From Sipunculus nudus (lineage: Eukaryota; Annelida; Sipuncula; Golfingiida; Sipunculidae): a stretch of 64,000 nucleotides of DNA. The notes below the pieces were generated by a model, which saw only the letters and a program-made list of their open reading frames with translations, did not search any database and was not told the origin of the DNA. Location: positions 42,988,401 to 43,052,400 of the forward strand of contig CM049317.1 in assembly GCA_026874595.1 (NCBI GenBank), in the 5' to 3' direction. Below, piece by piece: positions 25,661 to 37,335 of the stretch (positions are counted from its first letter, which is position 1; each line of letters begins with the position of its first letter). A program made the translations under genes and the position numbers.

Positions 25661-26570
25661 ATTGGATTTTAATAACAAATTAAAGGAAAATTAATAGAAA
25701 AGGAATTTGTTAGTTGATGAGTAACAGAAATTTACTATTACTGATGATGTAAGAATCTTGTATGGATGGATAGAATGTCAATGTCAATGTCCATGTTATT
25801 CCAAATAACACCATGCAGTCACCTATGGTATTTTTCAGTTAAATTTTAATGATAAAAAAATCAATCATATTATTCATTATTAATCATTAGGGATCATATG
25901 AAGGAAATTAATGATAGACAAAAATGCAGTTGATAATATTAATCGAGATTCCTACTGTGTCTAGTGTGTAAATTGATGTGAAAGTAGTCCAAAGTGAATA
26001 TATTACATTTATTTTTAGCTCAGCTGACTATAAGTCATCTGAGCTATAGTGGTGGTCCATTGTCCGTCGTCCGTCCGTCCGTCCGTCCGTCCGTAGATGT
26101 GGCACCTTTTGAAACCGTAAGACCTAGGAATCCAAAATTCAGCATGATGTTAGATGTCCCCGAGATCTCCTACCAAGCCGAAAACTGGGTCTTTGCGACT
26201 TTATTCCTTTGAGAAATTAAGGAAAAACCTCAATTTTTTATTAAAATCCTATTTTCACACTTCAGGACTGCCTAATATCAAAACAACTCATCTGTTTTTC
26301 CTCATATTTAACATAAATATTCCTCTATATAGTTCCTATGTACATGCAAGAAATTAAGTTTGTAAAGTATAAATTCTTTAAGTTATGGGCCCAAACATAA
26401 TGGACTTTGTAAAAAATCAGGAAAAATAATAACTCACTCAACATGAAAAATTTTGAAACTAGAGTCTATTTTCTCAAGTATATAACTATGTTAAATTAAG
26501 ATTCAATTGTTTACTGAAAATTAGATCTGAATTTTGTAAATTTTTTAAGTTATTAGCTTAAAAAAAAAAT

Positions 26571-27442
26571 CAGTACCTTAAATTTTGCCCAACTTTGACC
26601 ATGGCACGTTTTTTTTCCTGTAAGCACCATTGATTTAATTTTCACAGCATGTAAACATAAATATTTAGTTTGTCTAAATCTGAAATTTGAAAATAAAAGC
26701 TTGAAAATTAAGCTATTAATGGATTTTTTTTCTGTAGTCACTTGCTTTGATTACAGATACAGGGTTCCCACTCCAGGTCACTGGAAGTCAGCTATGCCAG
26801 GGTTTCTGATTTGTTACAGTCACTGGGGGAGATCCCCTGCTGTGACAGGTGTACAGTTATTCTCATATCACCACCCCAATCAGTACCTTAAATTTTGCCC
26901 AACTTTGACCATGGCACGTTTTTTTCCTGTAAGCACCATTGATTTAATTTTCACAGCATGTAAACATGAATATTTAGTTTGTCTAAATCTGAAATTTGAA
27001 AATAAAAGCTTGAAAATTAAGCTATTAATGGATTTTTTTTTCTGTAGTCACTTGCTTTGATTACAGATACAGGGTTCCCACTCCAGGTCACTGGAAGTCA
27101 GCTATGCCAGGGTTTCTGATTTGTTACAGTCACTGGGGGAGATCCCCTGCTGTGACAGGTGTACAGTTATTCTCATATCACCACCCCAATCAGTACCTTA
27201 AATTTTGCCCAACTTTGACCATGGCACGTTTGTTTCCTGTAAGCACCATTGATTTAATTTTCACAGCATGTAAACATAAATATTTAGTTTGTCTAAATCT
27301 GAAATTTGAAAATAAAAGCTTGAAAATTAAGCTATTAATGGATTTTTTTTTCTGTAGTCACTTGCTTTGATTACAGATACAGGGTTCCGACTCCAGGTCA
27401 CTGGAAGTCAGCTATGCCAGGGTTTCTGATTTGTAACAGTCA

Positions 27443-27479
<37 letters not shown>

Positions 27480-27537
27480 GATCCCCTGCTGTGACAGGTG
27501 TACAGTTATTCTCATATCACCACCCCAATCACACACA
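26571..27537 (+). repeat. 310-bp tandem triplication inside A4
   Basis: CAGTACCTTAAATTTTGCCC begins copies at 26571, 26881 and 27191, an exact 310-bp period with very few differences. Copies join at CACCCCAAT|CAGTACC. Other A elements have a single copy. Confidence 0.93.
27444..27478 (+). repeat. G35 homopolymer, followed by C tracts at 27546-27591
   Basis: Thirty-five consecutive G replace the CTGGGGGAGATC context of sister copies. C-rich runs follow about 70 bases later and could pair with it. Confidence 0.9.
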
Positions 27538-28280
27538 TCCCCAACCCCCCCCCCCCCCCCCCCCACCCCCCCCCACCCCCCGGCAAACCCAACCCACCAT
27601 GTGTTATGCACTATTTGTTATTGTTTTCACTGTATCTCCTTAATTGTAATGCTGTTTCCACTCCGATATGCAAAAACTTTCCTTGAAAAAATAATTCAAG
27701 GTGTAATCAAGAAGATGCAATGTTGTGTAATGTAGCATCTTTAAAGAAATCAATTTTCTTTTAAATGATTTTAACAAATATAAATGAACCCATCAGTATG
27801 CTTAAATTATTATAAAATATGAAGCACATTATGGATAAATAAAGACACAATTAAAAATTGTGAATTCTAAATCAAGTATTATTTTTAGATATTTATTGTT
27901 TTGCAGATTTAAAAGATATATTTTTGTGGTAAAAAATAAGTAAACATTTGTATGCATGATGTGGTGTTATCTGACAAGATTGAGATTTATGATGATGCAG
28001 TTGAGAATTATGAATCAACTTTTATATTCAGATATATATGTTAAATTGGAAATGTATAGAAATATAAACTTAAATTAGAAAATAATTGATGTGATAAAAA
28101 AATGAGGATTTAATACAAACATTTGTTCATTATTTTCCTGCCTCAGCAGAATTTGAGATCAGGCTTTGTTTGCCCTGTTTTATGTTGTTTATTAGCTCTA
28201 TTTCAACTGTATACATGTCATTAAAAAAATACATATATATTTAATAATATATTTTACAAAAAATAGATCAAATTGAACAA

Positions 28281-28526
28281 ATGTGTAAACTACTGAAATG
28301 TCAACAGTTAATCGAAAAAACAACTAATGATCATGGTAATAGTACAGATCATTTGTTCACAAACTGCTCACATGCTTTAGTTTTAACATTAGGAAACACA
28401 TGGTCAGGTCACAAAATATTTTTTGCAACAATTTCTTGCTCATCAATACAAACCAATCATATAAACCAACCATGGCCTTTATTACCTCTTCCTCTTACAC
28501 TTTATCTCCATTTGATATTATTTTAG
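28281..28526 (+). other. Second copy of the family A small open frame (hypothetical)
   Basis: An 81-codon version of the MCKLLKCQQLIEK frame near the 3' end of A4. It differs at a few residues from the copy at 2357. Function unknown. Confidence 0.25.
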
Positions 28527-29258
28527 ATTTTTACCTTCAAGGTTAACGTCAGCTGAGCACAGTGACCCATAGGTCCCTTGTTTTTTAATATAAATAAAAG
28601 CCATAAAACCAGGTACTTATGATCATTATTTAAATTTGTGAATTTTGTATATTTTGGATTCTCAATATCATTGTTTGGCTAAAACTGAATAAATAATAGA
28701 CATGGTTTGAATGCTTTGCAAATGTATTTGAATACGAATATGAATATATACTGCATTAAAAAATTTTATTGCATAATTATGGGAATTCAGGTAAAAATGA
28801 AAGTATTGGAATACCAGTGCAGATACATTCAAAATGTATTCATGAATGCATTCATAGATATATTCTATAATATTTTCAATAATCATTTCAGTTATATTTT
28901 ATTTAAAAAAATCATGATCTTCTTATTATTTTTTTAAAATAAAAATTACATTGGCACAATATTTGTTATTAAATTTTAATAAAAAGTTAAACTCTTTTAT
29001 TATATGTGCTGCTTATAAGTTATATGGCCAAGTCAAAATCTGTGTGACAATAGCACTCCATTTGTTAATAAAATAAATGAAATCAATCCTCTTCCCTGTC
29101 TCCAAAGATACTATCAAAATCATACATAAGCTGAACACCAACAACTCTTAATAAAGCTTATATTTATTATCACACAAAACCAGCATGTGCCCATTTTCCA
29201 TAATCATATTTTTTATCATATATAACAGCTGAGCGCTGTGACCCATGGGTCCCTTGTT

Positions 29259-29514
29259 TTAACTGTACAGTGGAACATGGAATTAAGACCACCTTCATGA
29301 CCACACATTATACATGATATATAATTGGTAAATAATGGGTAGTAATGGATAAATAAACTAGACTTTAATTTTATTCTTGACTTTGAATAAAATGCAAAAC
29401 TTGTGCAAAATATTAATTTGTTCACTGTCAAATCATACATTAAGGAAAGTGCATTTAAATCAAATCAAGCAATTTGATCATTGTGTGTCCATCTCAGTAA
29501 GTCAGACTTCACTT
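29259..29514. other. Intronic sequence without recognisable features
   Basis: A short AT-rich stretch between two elements; nothing seen. Confidence 0.4.
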
Positions 29515-30950
29515 TTTAGTGACCTGTGAGCTTAAGCGATGGTGCAGCATCGTCCGTCATCTGTACATTAACCCATACTATCGAGAAAACGGCAGGAGCT
29601 GGTGTCACCAAACTTTATGCAATAAATCAGTCATATAAAAAAAAACTATCAGATTTTGCTTATTTTTTGGCTATCTGCATTTACTTAGATTTTATGGGGA
29701 AAAGGCTAAAAAACCTTTAAAAATCTTCTTCTCCAAAACTGTCAAGCCAAATCATTCAATATTTCATGGAAATAATCCCTGAAACAATCTTTCTCAGGTT
29801 TATTCTTATGGTTCCAGTTCAGTGAATTTTGGCCGAGTTACAGGAAGCTCAGCTAAGTCATTTGACCAAATATGGATACTAGAGTTACAGTGTCAGAAAT
29901 GGCTGGAGCTATCATCACCAAATTTCATGCAAATGTTGGTCACATGAGTCATATTTGAAATTGAGGTGTTGGTGGCACCACCTGCATCAACCTTTTCTGT
30001 ACAGGGATCATTAGTCATCAGTACATTAATCCATAATTTCTAAGGAATAGCATGAGCTAGCATCCCTAAATTTTTTGGGATTGAGTGTTTTGTGGCGCCA
30101 CCTGTATTAACTTACATTTTATGGGGAAAACGCTAAAAAAAACTTTTAAAATCTTCTTCACTAAAAAATCATTCAGACAAATGGTTCAATATGTCACAGA
30201 AAAGATCCCAGAGACCAGCTCTTTCAAGTTTGTTCAAATGGTTTTGGTTTGATGAATTTTGGCCGAGTTACAGGAATTTGAAATTAGTCATTTGGCAAGT
30301 AAGCATACTAACATAATCTCAGAAACAATAGGAGCTAGGATCAATAATTTTGTGCAAATGTTGGTCACATGATTCATATTTAAAATTGCAGTTTAATTTT
30401 GTGGGGCCACCTACATCGACCTGTTTTTTATGGTCAAAAACCTTGTAATTTTAGCCACCTTCAGCTTAAAAATGTTTTATGATGAAACTTTCAAGCTGAA
30501 TGGTTTAATTTTTTACAAGAATATTCTAAGATAGGGTTTTTATAATTGTTTAAGAATAGGTTGGGTTCATTGATTTTTGGTAGAGTCATAGAAAGCTCAA
30601 GTTGGTCTTGAGGCCATTAGTAAACCTATTTCAAATTAAGGGCTGCTATAGTCTCCTTCTGCAAAGCTGTTGTTTCAATGTAACATTGCACAAAAATTAT
30701 TCTTAGGTGGCCCTGTTCAAGTTTACTTAAATGGTTTTTGGCACAATTATTAGACCTTTTAAAATGAAAGGATTGCATCTTTTATTATTCTAAACTTTTA
30801 AATAAAAAACTTATTAATTCATCAGCTTAAAAAAAAGCATTTTAGCCAAAGTCTTTCAGTATGAGTAAACAGATTACCAACAGGCCAAGATTGTGTCTGA
30901 CTCTATAAATATTTTGGCAGACTGCCAACTATTTCAGATAAGCCAGCAAT
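29515..30950 (+). mobile_element. Family B element, 3' truncated (B6)
   Basis: Starts TTTTTAGTGACCTGTGAGC with a short GTCCGTC repeat, and the body parallels B1 and B2. It lacks the CACAGGTTCGC/AGGCCT 3' terminus; a family A tail follows directly. Confidence 0.65.
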
Positions 30951-30954
30951 TTGA

Positions 30955-31089
30955 TCATCACCAGATAGAAGGGCCATTTCCTCTAAGCTTTTCAAATGCT
31001 AATATATAAAAAAAGTAATAAGTATATTTTGATTTTACTAAAATAAAAAAAAAATTCAGCTGAGTTCTGTGACCCATAAGTCCCTTGTT
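30955..31089 (+). mobile_element. 3' tail of a family A element
   Basis: Contains CTCTAAGCTTTTCA, TTCAGCTGAGTTC, a degraded TGACCCATAAGTCCC hairpin and CTTGTT. Confidence 0.6.
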
Positions 31090-31104
31090 AAGCTTTAAAA
31101 CCTG

Positions 31105-31180
31105 CAGGCGTGGTCGAGTGGACAGTATACTGAAAATGCCAGTGAGGATATACCTGTTTGGATGATGCATCCGAATCACT
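31105..31180 (+). other. Degenerate tRNA-like sequence, type II spacing
   Basis: TGGTCGAGTGG at 31111-31121 matches the pol III A box of Ser/Leu-type tRNAs. A weak B box (GCATCCGAATC) sits 56 bases on, the spacing of a long-variable-arm tRNA. The stems are poor, so this is a relic or SINE head rather than a working tRNA. Confidence 0.35.
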
Positions 31181-31435
31181 TGTGTGTAGCAATTTCTGTT
31201 TTGCATATAATATTGTGAATTTGAAACCCTAGTACACAGTTGGCCAACCATAGTATCTCGGAATCCCGTCACCTTAAATCACCAATTCCTTTTAGACCTA
31301 TTGATCACATGTGACTGATTGTATCTGCATATAACTCTTTTACTGCAGACAGCAATAAGTATGAACAATATAGCATTCAAATCATAGGCAGCAATATCCC
31401 TAAAGCAAGGGCAAGAAATTTATCAATTAATTATT

Positions 31436-33707
31436 GTATCGCCAGACATAGTCTGGAGATACTATGGTTTAGGCACGGTCCCGCCGCCGCCGCCGCAGAG
31501 ATTTCTTTTGGACACAATAACTAAAAAAATATTTCACTGATCTTTACCAAACTTGGTATATGTATAGATATGGGTGAGAGGACGACGCCTATTAAAAATG
31601 AGGTCATGACCTCAACTAGGAGAGTGACCTTGACCTTGAATAGGTTAAATTTTGGGGAAAATCACACAAATTCTTAAATATCTCAAGAAAACTTGCATTG
31701 TTGATCCCAAAATCAAGTTGATCGAAGATCATGGATAGGGTTGTCATGTTCCAGAAACTGGTGGCGCCACCTATTATTCTTTACTTGTTTTCATGCCGTT
31801 TAATATCCCCAAAATTGCTACTTGACAGTACTGTGAGCATTATAAGTCAAAAACTAATGGACAGATTTCTTTCATATATTGCAAATACATAGATATGGGT
31901 TATGGGATGATGTTTATTCAAATTGGGGTCATGACCTTTCCTATGAGAGTGGCCTTGACCTTGAATATTGCCATATATGGTGAAAATCACACAAAATCAT
32001 TAATTTCTCAATAAGGGATGCATGCATTGGTCCAAAAATCAACTTGACCGAAGATCTTGGATAGTAATGTCATGTACCGGAAACAGGTGGCGCCACCTGT
32101 TATTCTTTTACTTGTTTTCGTGCCGTTTAATACCCCATCATTGCCACTTAACAGTACATTTATAACCTGTGAGCATTAGAAGTCAAAAACTAATGGACAG
32201 ATTTCTTTCATATTATGCATATACATAGACATGGGTTATGGGATGATGTATATTTAAATTGGGGTCATGACCTTTCCTATTAGAGTGGCCTTGACCTTGA
32301 ATATTGCCATATATGGTGAAAACTACACAAAATCATTAATATCTCAATAAGGGATGCATGCATTGGTCCAAAAATCAACATGTTCGAAGATCTTGGAAAG
32401 TATTGTCATGTATCGGAAACAGGTGGCGCCACCTGTTATTCTTTCACTTGTTTTGTGCCGTTTAATACCCCATCATTGCCATTTATCAGTACTGTGAGCA
32501 TTATAAGTCAAAAACTAATGGACAAATTTCTTTCATATTATGCATATACATGGATATGGGTTATAGGATAATGTTTATTTGAATAGGGGTCATGACCTTT
32601 CCAATGAGTGGCCTTGACCTGAATATTGCCATATATGGTGAAAATCACACAAAATCATTAATTTCTCAATAAGGGATGCATGCATTGGTCCAAAAATCAA
32701 CTTGACTGAAGATCTTGGATAGTAATGTCATGTACCGGAAACAGGTGGCGCCACCTGTTATTCTTTTACTTGTTTTCGTGCCGTTTAATACCCCATCACT
32801 GCCACTTAACAGTACATTTATAATCTGTGAGCATTATAAGTCAAAAACTAATGGACAGATTTCTTTCATATTATGCATATACATAGACATGGGTTATGGG
32901 ATGATGTATATATAAATTGGGGTCATGACCTTTCCTATTAGAGTGGCCTTGACCTTGAATATTGCCATATATGGTGAAAATTACACAAAATCATTAATAT
33001 CTCAATAAGGGATGCATGCATTGGTCCAAAAATCAACATGTTCGAAGATCTTGGAAAGTATTGTCATGTACCGGAAACAGGTGGCGCCACCTGTTATTCT
33101 TTTACTTGTTTTGTGCCATTTAATACCCCATCATTGCCATTTATCAGTACTGTGAGCATTATAAGTCAAAAACTAATGGACAAATTTCTTTCATATTATG
33201 CATATACATGGATATGGGTTATAGGATAATGTGTATTTGAATAGGGGTCATGACCTTTCCAATGAGTGGCCTTGACCTTGAATATTGCCATATATGGTGA
33301 AAATCACACAAAATCATTAATTTCTCAATAAGGGATGCATTGATGGGTCCAAAAATCAACTTGAACGAAGATCTTGGATAGTGTTGTCATGTATGGGAAA
33401 CAGGTGGTGCCACCTGTTATTCTTTTACTTGTTTTCGTGCCGTTTAATACCCCATCATTGCCACTTAACAGTATTGTGAGCATTATAAGTCAAAAACTAA
33501 TGGACAGATTTCTTGCATATACATAGACATGGGTTAGGGGATGATGTATATTGAAATTTGGATCATGACCTTTTCTATGAGAATGACCTTTTCTATGAGT
33601 GTGGTCTGATATTAATTGTTGCTGAAGATGGGGGGCCTATTCTTAAAGGGGGGGGGCATTAATTGTCTGGGGATACTATGGCACCTGCGGTGCCAAGAAA
33701 TATCTAG
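31436..33707 (+). mobile_element. Family C element, complete (C3)
   Basis: The 5' GTATCgCCAGAC and GTCTGGaGATAC arms fold with an ATA loop, followed by (CCG)n. The 3' end has GTCTGGGGATAC, a GGCACCTGCGGTGCC hairpin and ATATCTAG, then TT. The satellite inside differs from that of C1. Confidence 0.88.
31740..33500 (+). repeat. Tandem array in C3 with alternating 323/335-bp spacing
   Basis: GGTGGCGCCACCTGTTATTC recurs at about 32087, 32422, 32745 and 33080, with a GGTGGTGCCACC variant at about 33403. Alternate units are more alike (open frames at 32380 and 33038 are near identical), which implies a dimer of about 658 bp. Confidence 0.8.
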
Positions 33708-33986
33708 TTTTCATAATGGTAGCCTATTTAATCTGCTCTTCATATTTGATGGTTTATGATTTTAAGATTTCACACATTGCATACATAGTGCATTATGTAT
33801 TCCTAAATATTTCAGATACCCCTTCACCCATATTACCATATTTTGCAGCTCATTGATCATGTGACTGGTGGGTGGTTTTCATGTGTGCCACCAGACATAT
33901 ATATCTGTTTTTACAACAAAAAGGACAAAACCTTTCTTGATCCTTTTGTATTTGTCCACTTAAATGAAATAATGCCCATTAATTAT
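33708..33986. other. Intronic sequence without recognisable features
   Basis: Follows C3 and precedes the SINE; nothing seen. Confidence 0.4.
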
Positions 33987-34205
33987 AGGGCCTGGATAGT
34001 CGAGGGGTAAAACACTTGACCCCTCTCTGCTGGTGACTCGGGTTCGATCCCCGGTGTGGCTATGAGAGTGGGTTGTAGTTACAAGGCCACTGGTTTTCTC
34101 CGGGTTCTCTGGTTTCTTCCATCCTTACAGACTACTGAATGCCATCTTCTGAGCCATGGAGAGTGCCTTGATAAGTTATAATAACTAATTGTACAATCCA
34201 TGTAA
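33987..34205 (+). mobile_element. tRNA-derived SINE
   Basis: An A box (TAGTCGAGGGG at 33997-34007) and a B box (GGTTCGATCCC at 34041-34051) have correct spacing and lie in a tRNA-like head. A body with TTTTCTCCGGGTTCTCTGG follows, resembling a conserved central block seen in metazoan SINEs. The 3' edge is uncertain. Confidence 0.7.
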
Positions 34206-34254
34206 AACAAATCAGTTTATATCGTACTCCTAAAGTCATGCTAAATGTTCATGC

Positions 34255-34770
34255 AACACAAACCTGAAATGATTAAGATCAGTGAAAACCTGTAATGATT
34301 AAGATTCATGAAATACAAACCTGAAAGGATCAAGATTCATGAAATACAAACCTGAAACGGTAAAGAGTAATTAAACACAAAAAAAGAAAAAGATTAATTA
34401 AACACAAACCTGAAATGATAAATATTAATAAAACAAAAACCTGAAATGATAAAGATTCATGAACACAAACCTGAATTGATAAAGATTAATTAAACACAAA
34501 CCTGATATGGTAGAGATTCATGAAATACTAACCCTAAATAATAAATATTAATTAAATAAAACCTGAAATGATATATATTCATGAACACCAACCGGAGATG
34601 ATAAAGATTCATGATTACAAACCTGAAATGATAAAGATTCATGAACACAAACTTGAAATGATAAAGTTTCATGAACACAAACCTGAAATGATAAAGATTA
34701 ATTAAACAAAAAACTGAAATAACAAAGATTCATGAACTCATACCTGAAATAATACAGATTCATATAATAA
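34255..34770 (+). repeat. Minisatellite of about 33 bp, roughly 15 copies
   Basis: Variants of AACCTGAAATGATAAAGATT followed by a CATGAACAC or AATTAAACAC segment repeat across the interval. It ends about 140 bp before the LASP SH3 exon. Units are diverged and have no unique spacers, so it is not a CRISPR array. Confidence 0.88.
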
Positions 34771-34914
34771 ATCTGAAAGTAATAACAAAAATTGTTAGTT
34801 GCAGTAAAATTAGGATGTAACTTTAGAGGATATATTCCAGGTTAAATGTCTGAATCATGCAGAACATTTACATCCCATCTGGATGATGATTGTGTAATTT
34901 ATGTAACACCACAG

Positions 34915-35091
34915 GGAATGGTACGTAAGGCTCTCTATGACTACACGGCTGGTGATGATGATGAGGTCAGTTTCCAGGAGAATGATCTGATCATCAACTG
35001 TGAGCCTATTGATGAAGGCTGGATGTTTGGCACAAATGAAAGGACAGGACAGAGAGGGATGCTGCCAGCAAACTACGTTGGTCCTGTCTGA
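34915..35091 (+). CDS. Lasp: LASP-type gene, terminal exon encoding the SH3 domain
   Basis: The exon has 58 codons plus TGA and encodes essentially a whole SH3 domain. Visible SH3 landmarks are ALYDY at exon residues 6-10, EVSF at 17-20, the ligand-groove Trp in DEGWMFGT (W36), the ERTG turn at 42-45 and GMLPANYV at 48-55 (P51 and Y54 are groove residues). EVSF, GWM.GT, ERTG and GMLPANYV together match the LASP/nebulin SH3 class; cortactin and drebrin-like SH3 domains have GWWRG instead. LASP binds actin through its nebulin repeats and recruits partners such as zyxin-type proline motifs through SH3 at focal adhesions and the cell cortex. The acceptor is CACCACAG at 34914. Alternatives at 34840 and 34862 would put a stop in frame or break the phase. 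A minisatellite ends about 140 bp upstream. Confidence 0.92.
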   Translation, partial: GMVRKALYDYTAGDDDEVSFQENDLIINCEPIDEGWMFGTNERTGQRGMLPANYVGPV

Positions 35092-36487
35092 GAACTCACC
35101 CTACCTGCATATATCAACAGATACCGTGACCCATCGGGTAATGAAATGCCAAACACGCACTAGTGGGTGTGTTAAACAGAATATGAAGACATGCTCAGCA
35201 TTAAAGCAAATCATAAATCATGTGTTTATATAATCGGTCAGGCCCACACTCATACAAAATGCTTATGTATTATTTGCCACGGCTGTGCACTTTAAAATTT
35301 ACGCAATACTTTTTTAAAAACATGTGTAGGTAATGATGCAGGGAACCTTTAGTTGATGTAGAGATTTGCAGAAATCTTAATGAATAGCTGAACATATGAC
35401 TTGTGTTTTACTTTAATCTGATTGCTAGGGAGACACCTGTGCAGTTTTTCATTAACATTGTACAAAGCCTATAATAGTAAAACTAATCTTGTTATTAATA
35501 CCAGTACTACTCTCTCAGTTGACTGTATTTCAGGCATGTTTATTAGTCGTATATAATTATACAGTTATTCCAGCACAGGCTTTCTTTTGTTTCTGCTTCA
35601 AAATTCATAGTTTTTTATTCCTGCTTAATGATTTGCACTCTTAGATTAATATCATGCATATGATACTATATAACCATAGTTATAGCAGTTCTGTATGATA
35701 AGTCTGTCAGTGCCAGGAGGGATTTCTTGGAAGACTAGTCTCATTGACTATTCTTGGAAATATAAGTACATGCATTGAAAATAAACGTTTCTGATGATTG
35801 TTATATTTCAGTGCAGATAGCTAGTTGACAGGGATTATATGATAATGCAGATAGCTGTTACAACAACAGACCCACATGACCTGTTCTGATTGACTGGATC
35901 TGTGGTTGACCAGGTTGCTGCAGATGTGTCAACAGGAAAATAAATTCATTAGTTGCATTGAAATCAAATTTTAGTTCCCTGTGTTCTTGATATGTTTATG
36001 TAACAGCCAAATCCAGCATGTTCATGTAGGTATAGACAATTGTTATACTGATAATGTGAGGTCATAGTTTTCCAGGAATTATACCAGGCTTGTTTCATAT
36101 TAATATTAAATTGTTTTAAGATATTAAACCTTTATATTAGAAGTGTCTGACATATGTACATGGTATGTTTTATTTGCTGATACATTTGAATTTCCACTTT
36201 TAGACAGTGGAAGTTTGGCACTGATTTGTTGAGATATTTACATGTATATAAATTCCATCAGTCAACTAAGAATGCCTCTGGAGAAAGTATAGGGGAGACT
36301 GTTGTCTTTTATCTATATATTCTCCCAGAATAAGGACACCACAGATTATAATATGAAACTTGTAAATAGTGTTTTCCCTGAAGCTGTTTTCATGTTTCAG
36401 CAAGTCAGGTCCATGTAAGTACTGGGAATTCATCAAATCTGTTTCATTAGTGCATAAGATTTCTTGGTGGACACCCTTCCGGTGCAT
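35092..36487 (+). other. Probable LASP 3' UTR, mostly unique sequence
   Basis: AT-rich sequence follows the SH3 stop with no coding signal and no recognisable repeat. Possible AATAAA signals occur at 35780-35785 and 35939-35944. The mRNA could end here or run through the A and B inserts to the signal at 39064. Confidence 0.45.
35780..35785 (+). terminator. Candidate proximal polyadenylation signal for LASP
   Basis: AATAAA lies 690 bp after the LASP stop, with T/G-rich sequence beyond it. This is a motif match only, and the hexamer is common in AT-rich DNA. Confidence 0.3.
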
Positions 36488-37143
36488 TTTAGCTCAGCTG
36501 ACTAAGTTGTCTGACCTATAGCGATGGTCCTTTGTCCGGCTGGCTGGATGTCCATTAACATGACATGTTTTGAAACCATTGGACCTACGAATCCAAAATT
36601 CAACATACAGTTAATGCACCTTACAATTCTGATTTATCTTACATTTTCAGATGTATGATAAAAAAATAGGATCTGATGATAAAAAAAAATAGGATCTGAT
36701 GCAAACATGTATTGTTTATTTTCCTGCCCCGCTCTTGTCTAGCTCTTGTCTTTAAATCTCTGTCCACCTTTAAATATTTGGTAATTCTGAGTTAATTTAT
36801 ATTTTCTGGTAATATTTTTTTATATAACACTTTATTTTTAAATTTTGGGAAAAAAAGATTAACAAAAATTGGGATCTAATATAATCATGTATTCATTATT
36901 CAACTGGCTCAGCATGTATAATCATTGTAGGTGCCCAAGCAACATCACATGTATTTGACACTGAGAGAAAGGAGACTATACATGCAGGGCAGACTTGTTT
37001 ATAATATTGCCAAATGGCTGTGGCATTAGGATTTACAAATGTAACAATACAAAAGAAACTGTTAACTTTTCAGTATGCCAGGATTTAATCTATTTTGTCA
37101 CACACAAATTCAGCCGAGCACCATGGCCCATGGGTCCCTTGTT
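36488..37143 (+). mobile_element. Short family A element (A5)
   Basis: 5' TTTTAGCTCAGCTGACT and 3' TCAGCCGAGC, then a GGCCCATGGGTCCC hairpin and CTTGTT, only about 656 bp apart. It lies downstream of the LASP stop, possibly inside its 3' UTR. Confidence 0.75.
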
Positions 37144-37335
37144 TCAAACTGCAAGATCAACAGTCAAGAAGGGTTTGCCTGTATGCCCCCTCATTGCAGA
37201 TAAAGTTGATGATGGTGATACATTACTGATGCATCGAACAACTTACCCAGATCATGAAGTAACAAAAACATAACAAAACTAGGGGGTACCAGTCATTTCA
37301 CCATCTAGCTAGAATCTGATGGAGTTAGATTCCAA

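Larger units (their letters stand above)
26012..28582 (+). mobile_element. Family A element, complete, nested (A4)
   Basis: Complete termini like A1, with a five-fold CCGT run. Inside is a three-copy 310-bp tandem duplication, a G35 tract and C tracts. The site without it is at 20811-20840 in A6. Confidence 0.85.
25661..29258 (+). mobile_element. Family A (long subtype) 3' half, probably the continuation of A3
   Basis: Starts ATTGGATTTTAATAAC, exactly where the - strand copy A7 continues beyond the A3 breakpoint. It is interrupted by A4 (26012-28582) and resumes at AATATAAATAAAAGCC. It ends with CAGCTGAGCG, a TGACCCATGGGTC hairpin and CCCTTGTT. Confidence 0.65.
6725..34914 (+). other. Last intron of the LASP-type gene (about 28.2 kb)
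   Basis: Phase-0 intron bounded by GTAAGT at 6725 and ACAG at 34914. More than 20 kb of it is nested A, B and C elements, all oriented with transcription. The first 500 bases after the linker exon (to about 7238) and short stretches at 29259-29514 and 33708-33986 show no recognisable element. Confidence 0.7.

Noticed and set aside
34255-34770. Regular 33-bp repeats resembling a CRISPR array.
   Set aside because: The units are diverged, have no unique spacers and lie in an intron of a eukaryotic gene; this is a minisatellite.
34846-34914. Possible upstream extension of the SH3 exon to an ATG at 34846.
   Set aside because: An in-frame TAA precedes it at 34843 and the frame matches splicing at 34915. 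LASP SH3 is C-terminal, so a start here is not expected.
35000-35233. Second + strand frame overlapping the SH3 exon ([16 protein letters not shown]).
   Set aside because: Out-of-frame shadow of the SH3 exon.
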